A DNA stretch of 64,000 nucleotides from Sternotherus odoratus (lineage: Eukaryota; Chordata; Testudines; Kinosternidae). Shown one piece after another: positions 38,365 through 50,614 of this stretch. Location: positions 61,884,390 to 61,948,389 of the forward strand of contig JAVMKO010000003.1 in the NCBI GenBank assembly GCA_032164245.1, written 5' to 3'. The notes beneath the pieces were generated by a model. The model was given only the letters and a program-made list of their open reading frames with translations, did not search any database and was not told the origin of the DNA. A program made the translations under genes and the position numbers. The number at the start of each line of letters is the position of its first letter. Position 1 is the first letter of the stretch.

Positions 38365-39982
38365 TTTAAATTAAATCATAACAAGTGACAAACAATAGGA
38401 GAGAAGAAGGAGGGGAAGGCATGGCTGTGCTGGCAGTAATATGTTCAAGTAATTACATAGACTAGCTATGTGTACAATTTCAAGCGGAGATATCTACAAG
38501 CATTTTTATATGTACAGCTATTATTAGTTGTCCACTTTCTTACACTTCAAGGCAACTGCACCTTAATCTTCCCATGGTCCACCAACGGCACCCATTAGGC
38601 TGCCCAGCCATCGTCTCTTGAGTGGAGACCCACATCTCTCTCCCTCCTGACTGGGGTTTTTCCAGGCTGCACAGTCCCCTGCCTACACTCAGTTTCCCCA
38701 ACAAGCCAGACTGCTTAAATGGCCTGCATCTACACTTTGCTCTCTTTTCAGAGGTAATAAACAGTGCAAGTCCCCACAGTTATAAGTTACCACATAGCCT
38801 TTGTCAAGCAGGCACATTTATTCTTAAGGGGAAAGCAATGCAGAGAACACATATTAAAACAGTAAAAGTACCTAAATGAATGCTGTATGCTTACCAGAGA
38901 TCATCCCCGACTGCAGCCTTGCGCTCTGGGAGGTGCCAGTTTTTCCAATCCTTCTGCAGGGCCTGTCCATTAGCTGGATCAGAAAGAAGGCCCCAAGTCA
39001 GTTTAAACTCAAGCTGTTGATCCAAAAGTCCTTTCTGTGTTTGTTGGTCCCTGGAGAATCTAGTCTGAACCAGTTTATGCAAGTACCTGCAGATGGAAGT
39101 ACCTTCGTAGAGGTGCTATAACCTGAGTGAATTTACCCCCCACTGTTCACATTCCTGGGAGGGCTGTGCTAACCCTCCTCCATTTTCCTGTGGTCAGCCA
39201 TTCCTGTGGCTCATGCACCAGGTGGAGCATAGACTCTGTCAAGCCTTTTTTCCTAAAATGAGAGTTCAGTCCTGCCTACTTAGCTGTGTCTGGTTCAAAG
39301 GGTTTGGATTCTTATACAAATCTTTCATCCATCCATATCTTATGGCTGAATGACCTTTGTATTATATTACAGTATATAATATTTATAGTACAAAAAGGGG
39401 TTTCTTAATTATATATTTACCTGATAGCCTGTAATCAGAGACTGGTGAGTAATTACAGCTTTGAAAATACATGTTATTTAGTGACTAGTTCATGGCTTCT
39501 TTGGAGTCCTGAGTGACTATTCTGTAATTATGTAATTTGGACATTTTTCAGAGAATATGTTTTTGTATTCAGTCATCTGTAAGGGATAGGAATCTGCAAC
39601 TGGGAGTATGCTGCTTTTTTGGACATCTCGTAGGCTACCCTGTCATGAATTGAGAGAGCTGCATCCTTCTGAGAAGTGAAATAGGAAATACTGAACTAAA
39701 TTCATACAGTAGGTAGCAGTTGTAATTCCTGCTTCCCGTTGTAGCCCTTTACTAATGTGATGCGAACTGCAATGTTCAGGAGAAGATAGTCAGTATTTTT
39801 GTTACTTTGGACATGAAGGTGACCACAAGGTAGCATAGATGTAATGGCTTCTCTATCGGGAGTCAGCCATTTATTTTTCCCGTCTGTATGAGCTCTGCCA
39901 ATAATCTGCACAGCACACTAGACATTATATTATCTTATGTGATATTATATTTAATTTACTAGACCTACCAAAGTTTAGTGGA
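38365..39982. other. Intronic sequence, nothing recognised
   Basis: No coding or repeat signal that I can support. Confidence 0.5.
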
Positions 39983-40218
39983 TTGAATTCAGGGCTGGAG
40001 TCCAAAACTTCTGAGTTCAAAATTGCTGCTCAATCAGTGATTTCAATTTATAACTTTGGGCAAATTACTTATACCTCTTTTACCTCAGCTTCACAATCCA
40101 TAAAATTGAGATCTCACTTACCTATTTTACAAGGGTACTGCTAGGATTCATTGATGTTTGTTTAATGTTTTGAAAATGTAAAGGACTATATAGATATGAA
40201 ATAGTATTATTTTTTTCT
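39983..40218 (+). repeat. CORE/MIR-like SINE, sense
   Basis: Readable blocks: CTTTGGGCAAATTACTTATA, CCTCTTTTACCTCAGCTTCA, then TTGAAAATGTAAAGGACTAT and AGATATGAAATAGTATTATT. Head region decayed. Confidence 0.65.
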
Positions 40219-40261
40219 GACAACAGAGCCTCCCCTACGGCAAGGAATACGGCTATTCCTT

Positions 40262-40428
40262 CTCTCTCTCTCCCTTTGCCCGTCACCCCCCAGCTGGGGT
40301 ATGGGCCACCAACTGGTGTTGGTGTTTCAATAGCAATTGGTTCCCTTACGGGGTGGAGTTGCTAGCCCCACGCCCACGTTAAGCCTACAGCACCTGGTAT
40401 TCCCAGGAGGTCTCCCATCCAAGTACTG
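40262..40428 (-). mobile_element. SINE with 5S-rRNA-derived segment, copy 1
   Basis: An 11-bp perfect target duplication, GGCTATTCCTT, lies at 40251-40261 and 40429-40439. On the minus strand the element begins with about 47 nt matching the 3' part of 5S rRNA (AGTACTTGGATGGGAGACCT, CCTGGGAATACC, GGTGCTGTAGGCTT; complement of 40381-40427), keeping the box C region but lacking box A. A body with GGCGTGGGGCTAGCAACTCC and GGCCCATACCCCAGC follows, and a GA-rich tail abuts the far duplication. This is the expected layout of a 5'-truncated SINE with a 5S-derived head. The body recurs at 43582. Confidence 0.85.
40381..40427 (-). pseudogene. Partial 5S rRNA sequence within the SINE
   Basis: Bases match vertebrate 5S rRNA from roughly nucleotide 74 to the 3' end, with a few substitutions (GGTGCTGTAGGC end intact). 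It is too short to be a gene and is bounded by a retroposition target duplication. Confidence 0.88.
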
Positions 40429-40439
40429 GGCTATTCCTT

Positions 40440-41119
40440 AGAGTTTACATAATCACTTTTTTCTTTCTCTCGCCTTTTCACATTTCTTTCCTCTGGCCAA
40501 TTGATACATGTAGCTTCTCTTTCTGAATCAGCCATCAATACTTCCCCTTAGGAAAGAATGTGTATTAATACCTAAGAGGGATGTATTGGATACCCTCCTC
40601 ATCCTGTGTGTGTATGAGCATTCAGAGAAGGTTTCATTTGATCATTCTACTTAGGGACATTTTCCAGCTCTCATAGCTATTCTAAATTGTAAACCTGCTC
40701 TTCTGGTATATGCTGTGTCATATGTATCCTGCCAGCTAATGCTCTATAAAACCTTGAGAACAGGTCTCTCTCTATTGGCTGGGGAGAATCTCAGCATTGC
40801 CCTCTATTCCAAATGCTTCTATGACAAAACGCCTCTAGTTCCGCTCAATTTCCTATTTTAACAAGTAGAAATGGAGTTTAAAAAAGAAAGAAAGGGAGCA
40901 AAATGAGCTGCAATTATGGTGGCACTTGCGGAAGACATCACAACAGCATTTGTGTATCTCACTGTGTATTTCCATTGCTGGGAGAGGCAATTGTAGTAAC
41001 AGTTTGTTACAAGACCTTAGCAGAAATCACATGTGAGCACACTAGGGTTGGGAGTGGAAAGAGGAAAAAAAAGGATGACCTTTTAAATTGCAGCAGAGCC
41101 AGTGTACTTGTGCCTTATC
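40440..41119. other. Intronic sequence, nothing recognised
   Basis: AT-rich and unique-looking. Confidence 0.5.
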
Positions 41120-41815
41120 AGTACACTCCAATTTGGCCAATTAATTGGGCTTAAAAGAGGGCATCTGAGCCCTGCAGGAGGAGAGACCTGGTGAATGAGG
41201 ATTGCTTTACAGCACACACTGAGTCAGTCAGGGAAAGTCTTGGAAGGAAGCTGTAGCTAGTTCCTAGGAAATGAAAGCTAAAGACAGGACCAGGCATCTT
41301 CTGGAGCTATCTCCTGATATCTCCAGGCAGGGCCAGAGGCTGGATCCAGTGGAGCTGTGAGAGGGCCAAGAAGACTGAAGGATTCTCTCCTAGCAAGGAT
41401 GCCACCAGTTGAGAGATTGTAGGTTTCCCCTTGAAGAGTGGGCTTGCATTCCCATTGGAAAGACTAGGGTGGATCTCCAAGGACCAAAAGAGGGTTGAAG
41501 AAGAGTCCAGACATGGTTGAAAGGTGCCAGGGTGTGATATGTGAGTCATTGTGGGACAAGGTGTCAGGTGATCTAAATGACTATTTGCACTGGGGGTGAT
41601 GAATTGATTTTTACGATGTGACTTTTGTTATGGACTATTTTGCTCACAAAGTTTTAATAATAAATCAGCCCCAAGAGGGAATTTATTGAGAGAAAAGCAC
41701 CTGAAGTGAAGTTACTGAGTTACCTGAGAGGCAAAATTAAGGCAGAGGGTGCATGTGTCTTAACCATTATGCTGTGGCTTGCTGCAGGGGAGATTAGGAG
41801 TAGGTGCATACTCTA
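41120..41815. repeat. Unclassified retroelement-like stretch
   Basis: GGCCAATTAATTGGGCTTAA, AGAGGGCATCTGAGCCCTGC and AATAATAAATCAGCCCCAAG resemble high-copy turtle retroelement sequence, but no ends or duplications are visible. Confidence 0.3.
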
Positions 41816-43515
41816 GGCGGGATAGTCCTGTGAGGAGGGATTTGGGCAAAATGAAAGCTTCTCTACTGTAAACTAGTTTATGCAACAAATTTAATTCCTG
41901 CCAAAATAAATATCCACCTTAAAAGAATACCACCTTTAACCAAAAACATAATCATTAACAACAGATCTGTAATATTAAAAGTATTGCATGCTTGCATAGG
42001 TATGTGTTTTGTATATATATTTCACAAATTTCCTGTAGAGAATGTAGTACAGAACTATATGATCTTAAAATCCATTACAATGTCACAGTAGACAAACTTT
42101 AATGATTGCTGTAAAATTAAAAATATCAGTGTGTTACATGATACTGGTGAAACATATGGTAGATTGCAGTGGGAAATTATTTTAATTCCAATGAAGATGA
42201 AGAACAAATTATTTAAACAATTCTTTAAGATGGCTCATAAGACCATTACTGCTGCTGAGCGTTCAGGATTTACCTTACTCCTAAGATAAATAGAGTATGT
42301 TATTTGTCCGCAGTCAAGCATTTTCTTCAGGTGTACTGAGAAACAGAGCTAAAACATTAACTGCATGTGTGTGTGTGTGTGTGTGTGTAAAAGCCCATAA
42401 TAGACAATTTTCTTCAAATTATTGTGTAAAACATTGCAGGTATATTGAGATAAGGAGGGAGAACTTAATCAGGAGTCTGACTATGTATGTATTAGATTGC
42501 CCATTTCTATTTGTTATGAGAGAGTATTTGAATGCTAGCAGACAAGTCTTCCATTTCATATTTTGGAACTCTGGGGGAAAAAAATAATTTATCTACGAAA
42601 GGGCTGATTGAGGAATTATGGGGCCCTGTTAGTCTGTCATTCATTGACTGTCAGGTAAGTACCCTCATAGTATCATGTAATTCTGATTGGCAGCTGTTGG
42701 GTGCTCACCCTCATCTCATTTTTTCTCTTAGAAAATTGCTCACTTTCATCTTATTATCTCTCCACTTTCTGTAAGTCATAGCCTTAAAGCAATCTGGCAG
42801 TTTCTGACAGAAGGAAGTTGGAAAATAGGTAACCCGGAGAGTACTGCATCTTCATTCTGAAGCTTTCTCCTGCTATTGCTGGTGCTGCTACTGTGGCTGC
42901 TATTCAAAATATTGTGAGGCAGAGCTTCATAGTAAATCATTCTGTCAGTGGAGTTTGACCACAGTTAACTAATCGATATCTGATTAGATAAAATGTATCT
43001 CTCCCTAAATTGCTTGTGAATGTGGGTTTTTTTAATATGCTTCTAAGGAGCTGTGTTTTCCCATTACTGTTGGGCCCACTTAATTTGATAATATATATTA
43101 TGTATGGATTATCCCACATTGCCAGACAAATTGGCTTTTAGCGACCTTTTTGTCAGTCACTTGCATTTAGTGTTGCAAATACTGGATTTATATTTCTATT
43201 TTTCTGTGCGTAAATACATGTACTATGGGCATAAAAGGAAAGAAATAACATTCTTGTCATCTTTAGATTATACCTCTTGTAAAGTTATGCCTGCATGAGT
43301 AACAGTGTTAAGGGGATGCTTGCTTTAGTGTGCAGTTAGCTCTGTGTATGAATCAACAGAACCACCCAATGTTTGGGTGGATTTGAAACTTCCCTTGGGG
43401 TACTCAAGATAGATGTGATTTTTCTTTTTATTTCCTCCTATTATAAAATAACTAAGTGTTTAGTATGCTACAAAAATGTAGTTTGTGGGACTGGATGATT
43501 TAGGGGACTGTTAAT
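41816..43515. other. Intronic sequence, nothing else recognised
   Basis: Apart from the TG run this stretch shows no feature that I can support. Confidence 0.5.
42366..42388. repeat. (TG)n microsatellite
   Basis: Uninterrupted TG run of about 23 bp. Confidence 0.95.
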
Positions 43516-43523
43516 GGGATTAA

Positions 43524-43738
43524 GATGATCAGGTGTCCTGATTTTATAGGGACAGTCCCGATATTTGGGGCTTTGTCTTATCTCTCTCTCTCTCTGCCCG
43601 TCACCCCCCAGGCGGGGTATGGGCCACCAACCACAGAGCATTCCACCTCTGGTTTGGTGTTTCGGTAGCAAGTTGGTTCCCTACGGGGTGGAGTTGCTAG
43701 CACCACGCCCATTGTCTTATATAGGCTACATTAATGTC
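43524..43738. repeat. Turtle-type dispersed repeat, split by a SINE
   Basis: Left part: GATCAGGTGTCCTGATTTTA, TAGGGACAGTCCCGATATTT, GGGGCTTTGTCTTAT. Right part: TTGTCTTATATAGGCTAC. Joined across one copy of the duplicated 9-mer, they restore a continuous form of a repeat that I recall as common in turtles. Confidence 0.65.
43582..43711 (-). mobile_element. 5S-related SINE, copy 2 (5'-truncated)
   Basis: A perfect 9-bp target duplication, TTGTCTTAT, lies at 43573-43581 and 43712-43720. The body matches copy 1 (GCCCGTCACCCCCCA, GGGGTATGGGCCACCAAC, TACGGGGTGGAGTTGCTAGC on +), but it holds about 20 bp missing from copy 1 (ACAGAGCATTCCACCTCTGG). It stops before the 5S-derived part, so it is more strongly 5' truncated. 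The GA tail is at the + strand left end. Confidence 0.85.
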
Positions 43739-46700
43739 CACATCACTAAAGACAACACAACAGGTAGGACTAATTGACTCTCTTGATAGCAATCTCAAGA
43801 GAGCCAGGAATTGAAAGGATTGTGGAAACTCTGAAGTATTCCTTCAACTCAGTGATGGTTCCCAACATCAAGATTAAATAACATGGGTAGGGCAGTCCAT
43901 GCTCCTTGGATAAATGCAGGACTTCATTCACTTGGGTTGTAAATCTGCCTCCTTTCCCATGGTACTGTAATTAAAAAATACACCTCACCGGGCAGAAAAC
44001 AAAATGGTGATCATCTGGAAAACACTCTATCTAGTTTATTGCTAAGAGCTGTCCTTTTGTATATAGAGAGACTTTATTTTGCAGCCAATCATTTGTTATG
44101 GGGGAAAAGTTATTTTTGTGCTCTTTCACTTACATGTCTCCTATCAAGAGAAATGGTGAGGAATTCACAAACTTGGGAAACTGTCTTCTGAAAAGGTGTA
44201 AATATAATTGTATCTTTATGATTCACAGCGGCAAGTTTCATGTAGTGTTGCAAAATTCTAGCTGTCCATATGACCAGGGCATGTAATTCTTTTTTTTTCT
44301 CCGATTGAAGATAAAATATAATTGATAGAGGTGGTTGGGAAATTTTTTGACAAAACAATTTTTGTTTGAAAAATTTGATTAATTTTAAAGTGATTTTTTT
44401 TCATGAGATTATAGTAGTTTTGATTATTTTTTGTCAGGAACGGTGTCCAGGTTCAGAACAGAATTTCAGAGGGAGAGGCTCTCCTCAGAATAGCCAGTAG
44501 TCCAGGAGAGCGGGCACTCCCCTGGGATATAGAAAATCCAGATTCAAGTCCCTGATCTGGATAAGGCAGTACAGTGACTTGAATCTGCAACTTCCACAGT
44601 CCAAGTGAGTGCCTGATTTACTGAACTATAGGCTGTTCTGAGGTGGCTTTTTGTCTCTCTGTTGTTTTGCAAATAATTTCAAAGGGTCTTAGTTTTGTCC
44701 TGTTGCAGCGTGGGAAAATATTTGAAATCTCAAAAAATGTGCAGGCCAGGAAAACTATTTCCCACCAGCTCTAATCAATGACATTCTTACCATTCATCAC
44801 ATTGAAAGGAAGGGTGAGAAAACAATGTTCTAAACATTCATAATTTGGCACAGCTGTTTTTGTTGCAAGGAAATGTGAGTACATGTGGCTAATTCGGTCC
44901 TGGCACATCTGTTTAAAAATTAACTTATAATCAGGATGGCCTGTAAAGTCTTACACATAAGTAAAAAAAAATGCAAATGAACATTTCCTTCAAATAGGAG
45001 GTTGTGACAGCTGTTACCACGCATGTGGTACAGACCAATGGGGAATCTAAAAGTTTGCTTTCAATATAGTGATAAGAACATCCGTGTTGATATGTATAGG
45101 CACTCTTCCACAAGTAAATTTAGATAACTATGCAGATGGAGATAGCAGAAAGTTAAATTAGTCAAGAACAAGATGAACAACTGCATGACAATTTCAAGAA
45201 AAAGACCAGGTGACTAAAGATGCTTTAAAGAGCTCCATAAGTATTTATTTTATTTCACTCTTGATCTGATTCATACCAAAGCCACAGCAATTTGTTGATG
45301 CAAGCCACACAGTGACAGAAAGCATTCAAAAAGCTTTCAGGAAGACACTTCTAAAACTCATTGCCATTTACCCCTTTAAGCTCATGATAAAAAGCAAATA
45401 TCTGGAAGCCTCCAAAATTGATATATTTCATTCAATTGTTTTCAAGGGAAGAAGTGAAAGACTGTGAGCCAGGAATAAAAATATCACATCTATACACTCA
45501 TTTCTTTCCCTCTGACATTTCATCATTGCTTTTAATTAATCTGTTCTTGGTGATAATTAGTCTATCCTTGGTGTATTGTTCATTGCTGGTAAAAGGAATG
45601 ATGGGACCAAACAGCTCCAAGAGGTTAAGCTCTTCTTACTCACATATATTTGGACAAAAATATTATATAAAGTTGTATGTCAAAAAATCATATTTTTGAC
45701 AAGAAAATGCAATTCTGTATGAAAAGCACAGAAGGCCTACAAAAATAATATCCATTGTCTTTAGGTGCTTGACAACAGAGCTTCTCATTGTTTTCCTTCC
45801 AGAACCCCAAATCCAGTATTTAAATAGTCTTGACCCATTCAAATAGCTAATGGTTATTTATAATAATACATTTCTAAACACCGTGTCATAGTAAGCCATG
45901 AGGACTCAGCCATTGAAGCTAATTCTTCTGGAGGAGAAATGTGTCCAGCCTCGATTCCTGTTTATTTTTCTTCTTCTCCCCTGCTTTTAATAATTTTAGA
46001 ATTTGAATTGTGTAACCCAACAGCCTTCCCCCATTATCCCCTCTTCACACAGATTCCTAGTGCCAAAATCCCCTTTGGGCTCAACTGAGAGTGTGAGAAA
46101 CAGTTTGCCAGAGTATTGGAAATCACATCTGTCCTCCAGTCACACTTGAAAACACAAAAAGGATAGTGCATACTGGTACCATGTTTCCCTAAGAAAAGGC
46201 TTAAAGAGATGCAATTCCCTGTATCTGACGTGTCCTCACACACTTGAGCTCCTCTCCCCACCTGCAGGATCCTAACACAATTTGAGGTGATAGAAATGTA
46301 GCACTGCCTACCAGTGGTTGATATTTCTGAAAGGGGGAAAACAAAAGAAAAGTAAGAAATGTGCATGAAAAATAAATAGGTAAATAAGCCAGATTTTCAG
46401 TGGGGAAAAAAATGTTGTTTTTGTTTTGATGTTCACTAACCAGAGTGTGTGGGGGTGGGGGTGGATTTTTTGTTTTTAAATTTTAACAAACAAAGGGGGA
46501 AAAGAAACATGCGTCAAAATGGAAAATGTATTGTAAGGCTGCCTGATCATTCAGAGATGATCATTTAATTGTAGGTTGCATCAGTGTCACATGCACAAAT
46601 GTTTCTGTTCCTTCTCAAGTTAAATTATTGACTAACCATTTCTGTGAATAATTTGTATAATTCTCAGATACCAAAATAGTGTTACTTTATTTTAAGGCAA

Positions 46701-49454
46701 TGAACTGGCCTTCTTTTATGTCTGTGGTTTGTGTTTTCAAGTGTGAATGGGAATACTAAATGAAACAAGTGCTCCCAGCAAGATTTTCAAAGCATTACTG
46801 CCCAATTTTCTCTGATGAATTTTTCATTTCTTCATAGATCCTTGCCCTTATTATTATCTAACACCCTTTTTCTGACCCTCACTATTGCTGTACATTCTAT
46901 CCTACTGGGAGCTCAAGCAGCCAAACTCCAACCATCTGTCAGCCACTTTGAAACTGTAAGTCATGAGCTCGATACCGGGCAGTGACTGTCCTTTAAAGGG
47001 CCAAATCCTGTTGTTTGGAACAGACATTCTAGGACTGAGGAACAATATCATCATCTCCAACTGACTGAGTTGCCTTTGAAGCATGATCACGCCTTCTGAA
47101 AATCATAGGAGGGAAGAGCTCTTTTCCATTTGGGGGCTTGGATACTGGATCAGTGCAATGCATTGATCTGCAGGCTTTACTCTCAGCTCTCCCATAATCA
47201 CTCTCTGCATGTTCCAGTCCATAGTGGATTGTGCTGGTTGTCACAGAGTTTCCCTTCATGTGCTCTTAACACCATTCATATAGTAGGGATAGAGCATTTC
47301 TCCCAGTAATCCCTGAGGCCTCCACTAGAAACACTCCCATGAACTGATGATTTTCCATTAACAATTACGAGTTTTAATGCATGAGTAGAGATGTTGGCAA
47401 AGGAGTGTTTTTCAAAGTATCAGGAGTTAGCACACTGTATGTTATGGATGGGGTGAGGTGCGGAAAAGGAGATGAGTAAAGAGACATACTTACATGCAAA
47501 GCAGAGTTGGTAAAGACACAAATAAGATCTGCATGTGTAATGTATCAGACTTTTTACCATCCTCTTCTCCAAATTCTCTTAGCAGCCCTTCTGATGGATA
47601 AGGAGATGCATTCATGTTTGCAGTATTCCCTGTTTGAATGTAAGAATGATAAATAGAAAAATAAGTTTTGTTCCCCACAGTACAAAATTGGAAATCATCA
47701 TTATTGAGGCATGATGGAAACTCTCCAATTTTTGACCAGGGAGAGAGGGGTGAAAGATCTAAGATGATAAATATGAGTAAACAAGGACAAAGGCGTAGCA
47801 GTATTTTGACTGAGTGAAAAATACAGGCTAATGAATGATGAGTCTGTGGAGGAAAGGAAAATTTCAGATCTTTCAGTTAGTAGTATTAATTTACATGATT
47901 GGCATTTAGGGGGCAGAGGATGCTATAGCTGTCTGGGAACTCAGAGGCTTGGGGTTGGGACCTGGACGTCACATCCAAATGATCCTTGCAGGACTCCCAA
48001 AGGAAGGGTGAGGTACATTGTATCTAGGATGTTTTATTGTTTTGTATAATCTGTATTCACCTGTGCTTTTCATGACTAAGTATGAGAACATAAATATGTT
48101 GCTTGACTGTGTGTGTGTTGACTGCTTCACAATTATTGCATGCCCTTGAGAGATTTAAATTGTAAATCAAAAACCTGTTGAGTGGAGTTCTGGGAGAGGG
48201 GTGTGTTTAAGTATTGGAGAGTCAGTGAAGTGCCCAGCGGAGCTAGGTGGATGGACAGCAAATTCCTATCACTCGGAAGGGGAGTGCCAAATAGATGGTC
48301 TGTGCTGTGAGGGTGCATGTAGGGACCCAAGCCTGGAATAGTGGCTGGACTCCAGTCAGGTTCCATGAGCTTGAACACCCCTGGGATTCCAGAGCAGAGA
48401 TTTGGCTTCCTGTCATGGCAATCCTGGTTAGCAGCCAAGAAGGAGTGCTCACTAGATAGGATGTGATTGATTGTATTTATAACTTGATTTACTTTCCCCA
48501 AGACAGTACACTTTGGAAAGTGGTCCTGTAAGATAAGCAAAAAGTGTTAACCAGGTTAGATAAGCTTAGTACAGCAGAGATCCTATCTGCAGAATACAAA
48601 CATCCTAATTCATGTCTCTTCTGTGGTAGTTTATCGGATGCAAATTAAGTTAAGTCACCATATATATGGACTCCCCTAATTGGTTATGTCCACATTAGCA
48701 TCTGGCTTCCAGCTTGCCAATATACCAGATACTTACAAAACCCTGGCCAGAATGTTATTCCTCTCTGCGCCCAGTCCATAGAGGATATAGGTCTGTTGAG
48801 CTCTCTCAGTCAATCCTCAGTATGTTAGCCAAGATGGCAGCTGTTACAAGTGTATACTTAATGACTGTGTGCATCGTTGGTTTTCTCTATTCATTTTAAA
48901 TTTATATTTTGTATATCTAGTCCTTGAAAGATGCCAGTTTGACAGGAGAAGAAACTGAATTCCATGAAGCACAGTGCAAACTTAGTGTAGTGAAGGGCCA
49001 GCATCCTTTCATAGTCCCCTGCCTCTACATTGTCCAGCATCTGCTTCACACTGTTCTAGCAGTAAAAAAGTGGTTCCATTTCTAATAATAATTTAGTTCT
49101 TAGGCTTTGTGCTGAGACTGAAGGCTCCATACTGTGATATATTCTTAACGAGAACACCTATGGTACTTGTTCGAATCTTGTCTGAGATCATTCAGTTCAT
49201 ATATATTTTTCTCCTATTAAGTGAAAACAGATTCCTTCTCAGCACCTGCCAGGATTGGGCCATGGGAGAGGAATAATAGGGGCAAAAGAGGTTTCATAAC
49301 TATACTAGGATTATTGAAATTAGAGATGTGAAAGATCTAGTAGATTACCAGGCCATCTTCTAGCAAGTTCTGGATAACCCAGCATTCTTTCTGCCCCAGA
49401 GAGATGCTGATGCAATTGATCTTGGATAGTTAAGCACGTCTATATGCTATGGGA
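43739..49454. other. Long intronic stretch, mostly unrecognised
   Basis: At 44480-44640 a patch (GATTCAAGTCCCTGATCTGG, AAGTGAGTGCCTGATTTACT) resembles a tRNA-like dispersed repeat. Otherwise AT-rich DNA with only short, unsupported ORFs. Confidence 0.5.
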
Positions 49455-50614
49455 CAGTGGTACTCAAACTTTTCCTGTCATGACCCCCACCCATTTACCA
49501 GTAATGGAATCTGTCTGTGCCCCTATTAGGACAAACTCAGTTTCCCTCACTCCTTCTCACCATGTATTCTTCCTCACCAGCAATCACATAGTTAAACTCC
49601 CAAGGGTTGTAAATCATTCGCTTGAGGCTTTAGAAGTTCAGTGCAATAGTGCTTGACAACAAGTTGTTTATGTACTGTTATCTATACCGAGAATGTGACC
49701 TTGCCTAAACAATTACAGTCTGTAGGCCTCACTAGATGAGCTAATGTGTTCTATCCCCAGATTGCATTATATGTATGTAACGACTTTGCTAGAGAATGAA
49801 TAGACTCTTATTCATAAGCTTGTTGGCATCATGTAAGCTTTCTCAAGGTCCCCACACCAGGTGCCTCAAGAGGGCACTGACCTAGGACTGATGTCAGGGT
49901 TTGCTGATGCGCATGCTTCAAGTAGGTCTTTCCCTCCCTCCACCCATTCCCCTTCCATTTGAATATACTCTATAAAAGTCTGCTTGGTACTGATAATAAA
50001 CGGAGCTGCTGCTAACCCCTTTCTTGACCGAGAGGAGGGTGCCTCAGTTTCCCCTTTGATCAAAGTTGAGTTGTGTGTTTCTTCAATGGTCTCTGACAGC
50101 TTGTGAGCTTCTTGCCTCAACTCCGTCACAGCAATCCGGAGTGTAAAGGTAAGGGGGAGAGATGGGCCATTAATCTTTCCCTGACACCTCCACTCCATTA
50201 TTGCATAGCCAAGGCTTCCTTGGCAGAGTAGTTTGGGCGGGAGGCAGAGCTCGGGGCAAATGGGGGAGGAGCTGGAGCTAAAGGTGAAGCTGGCCAGGGG
50301 GTGGAGGAGAAATAAGGGCAGAGTTGGGCTGGGGGTGGAGTGGAGCTGGGGCTCAAGGCAGAGTGGAGCTGGTGATGGAACACAGATGCAGTTGGGCTGG
50401 GAGAAGAATGAAGCTGTGACTGGAGACAGAACTGGGATAGGGGTGGAGCATGGGGCAGGGTGGAGCTGCTTCTGGGGCCAGAGTTGGTGTGGGGGCAGAG
50501 CTGGTCTGGGTGGAGCGCTCTCCCCACCTCCTGTGAGAGCTGGTCTGGGCCCTTCTGTACACCCCTTCTCCCTGAACATTCCCCTCTGCCCCCTTAGCAG
50601 TTTGGGGACCACTT
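49455..50614. mobile_element. hAT-Charlie-like element, GC-rich, carrying an insertion
   Basis: Left end CAGTGGTACTCAAACTTTTC and right end GTTTGGGGACCACTT are inverted repeats of the CAGTGG/CCACTG type. Right of the insert, 50220-50570 is built from degenerate GGAGCTGGGGC / GGGCAGAGCTGG words. Minus-strand frames of up to 248 codons here have no domain and come from that composition. Target duplication is poor (CTATGGGA against ATTTAAGG). Confidence 0.65.
49648..50130 (+). mobile_element. Probable solo LTR inside the hAT-like element
   Basis: A 5-bp direct repeat GCAAT lies at 49643-49647 and 50131-50135. The bounded segment runs from AGTGCTTGAC to CCGTCACA, near the usual TG...CA ends. It contains a TATAAAA box at 49971-49977 and an AATAAA signal at 49995-50000, unusually close together. 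No coding region. Could instead be part of the hAT interior. Confidence 0.45.

Noticed and set aside
40381..40427. Functional 5S rRNA gene
   Set aside because: Only about 47 nt of the 3' part is present, without box A, and it is bounded by a retroposition target duplication.
49866..50612. 248-codon open frame on the minus strand
   Set aside because: It lies in the GC-rich core and insert of an hAT-like element, is Pro/Ser-rich from repeat composition, and has overlapping open frames on both strands.
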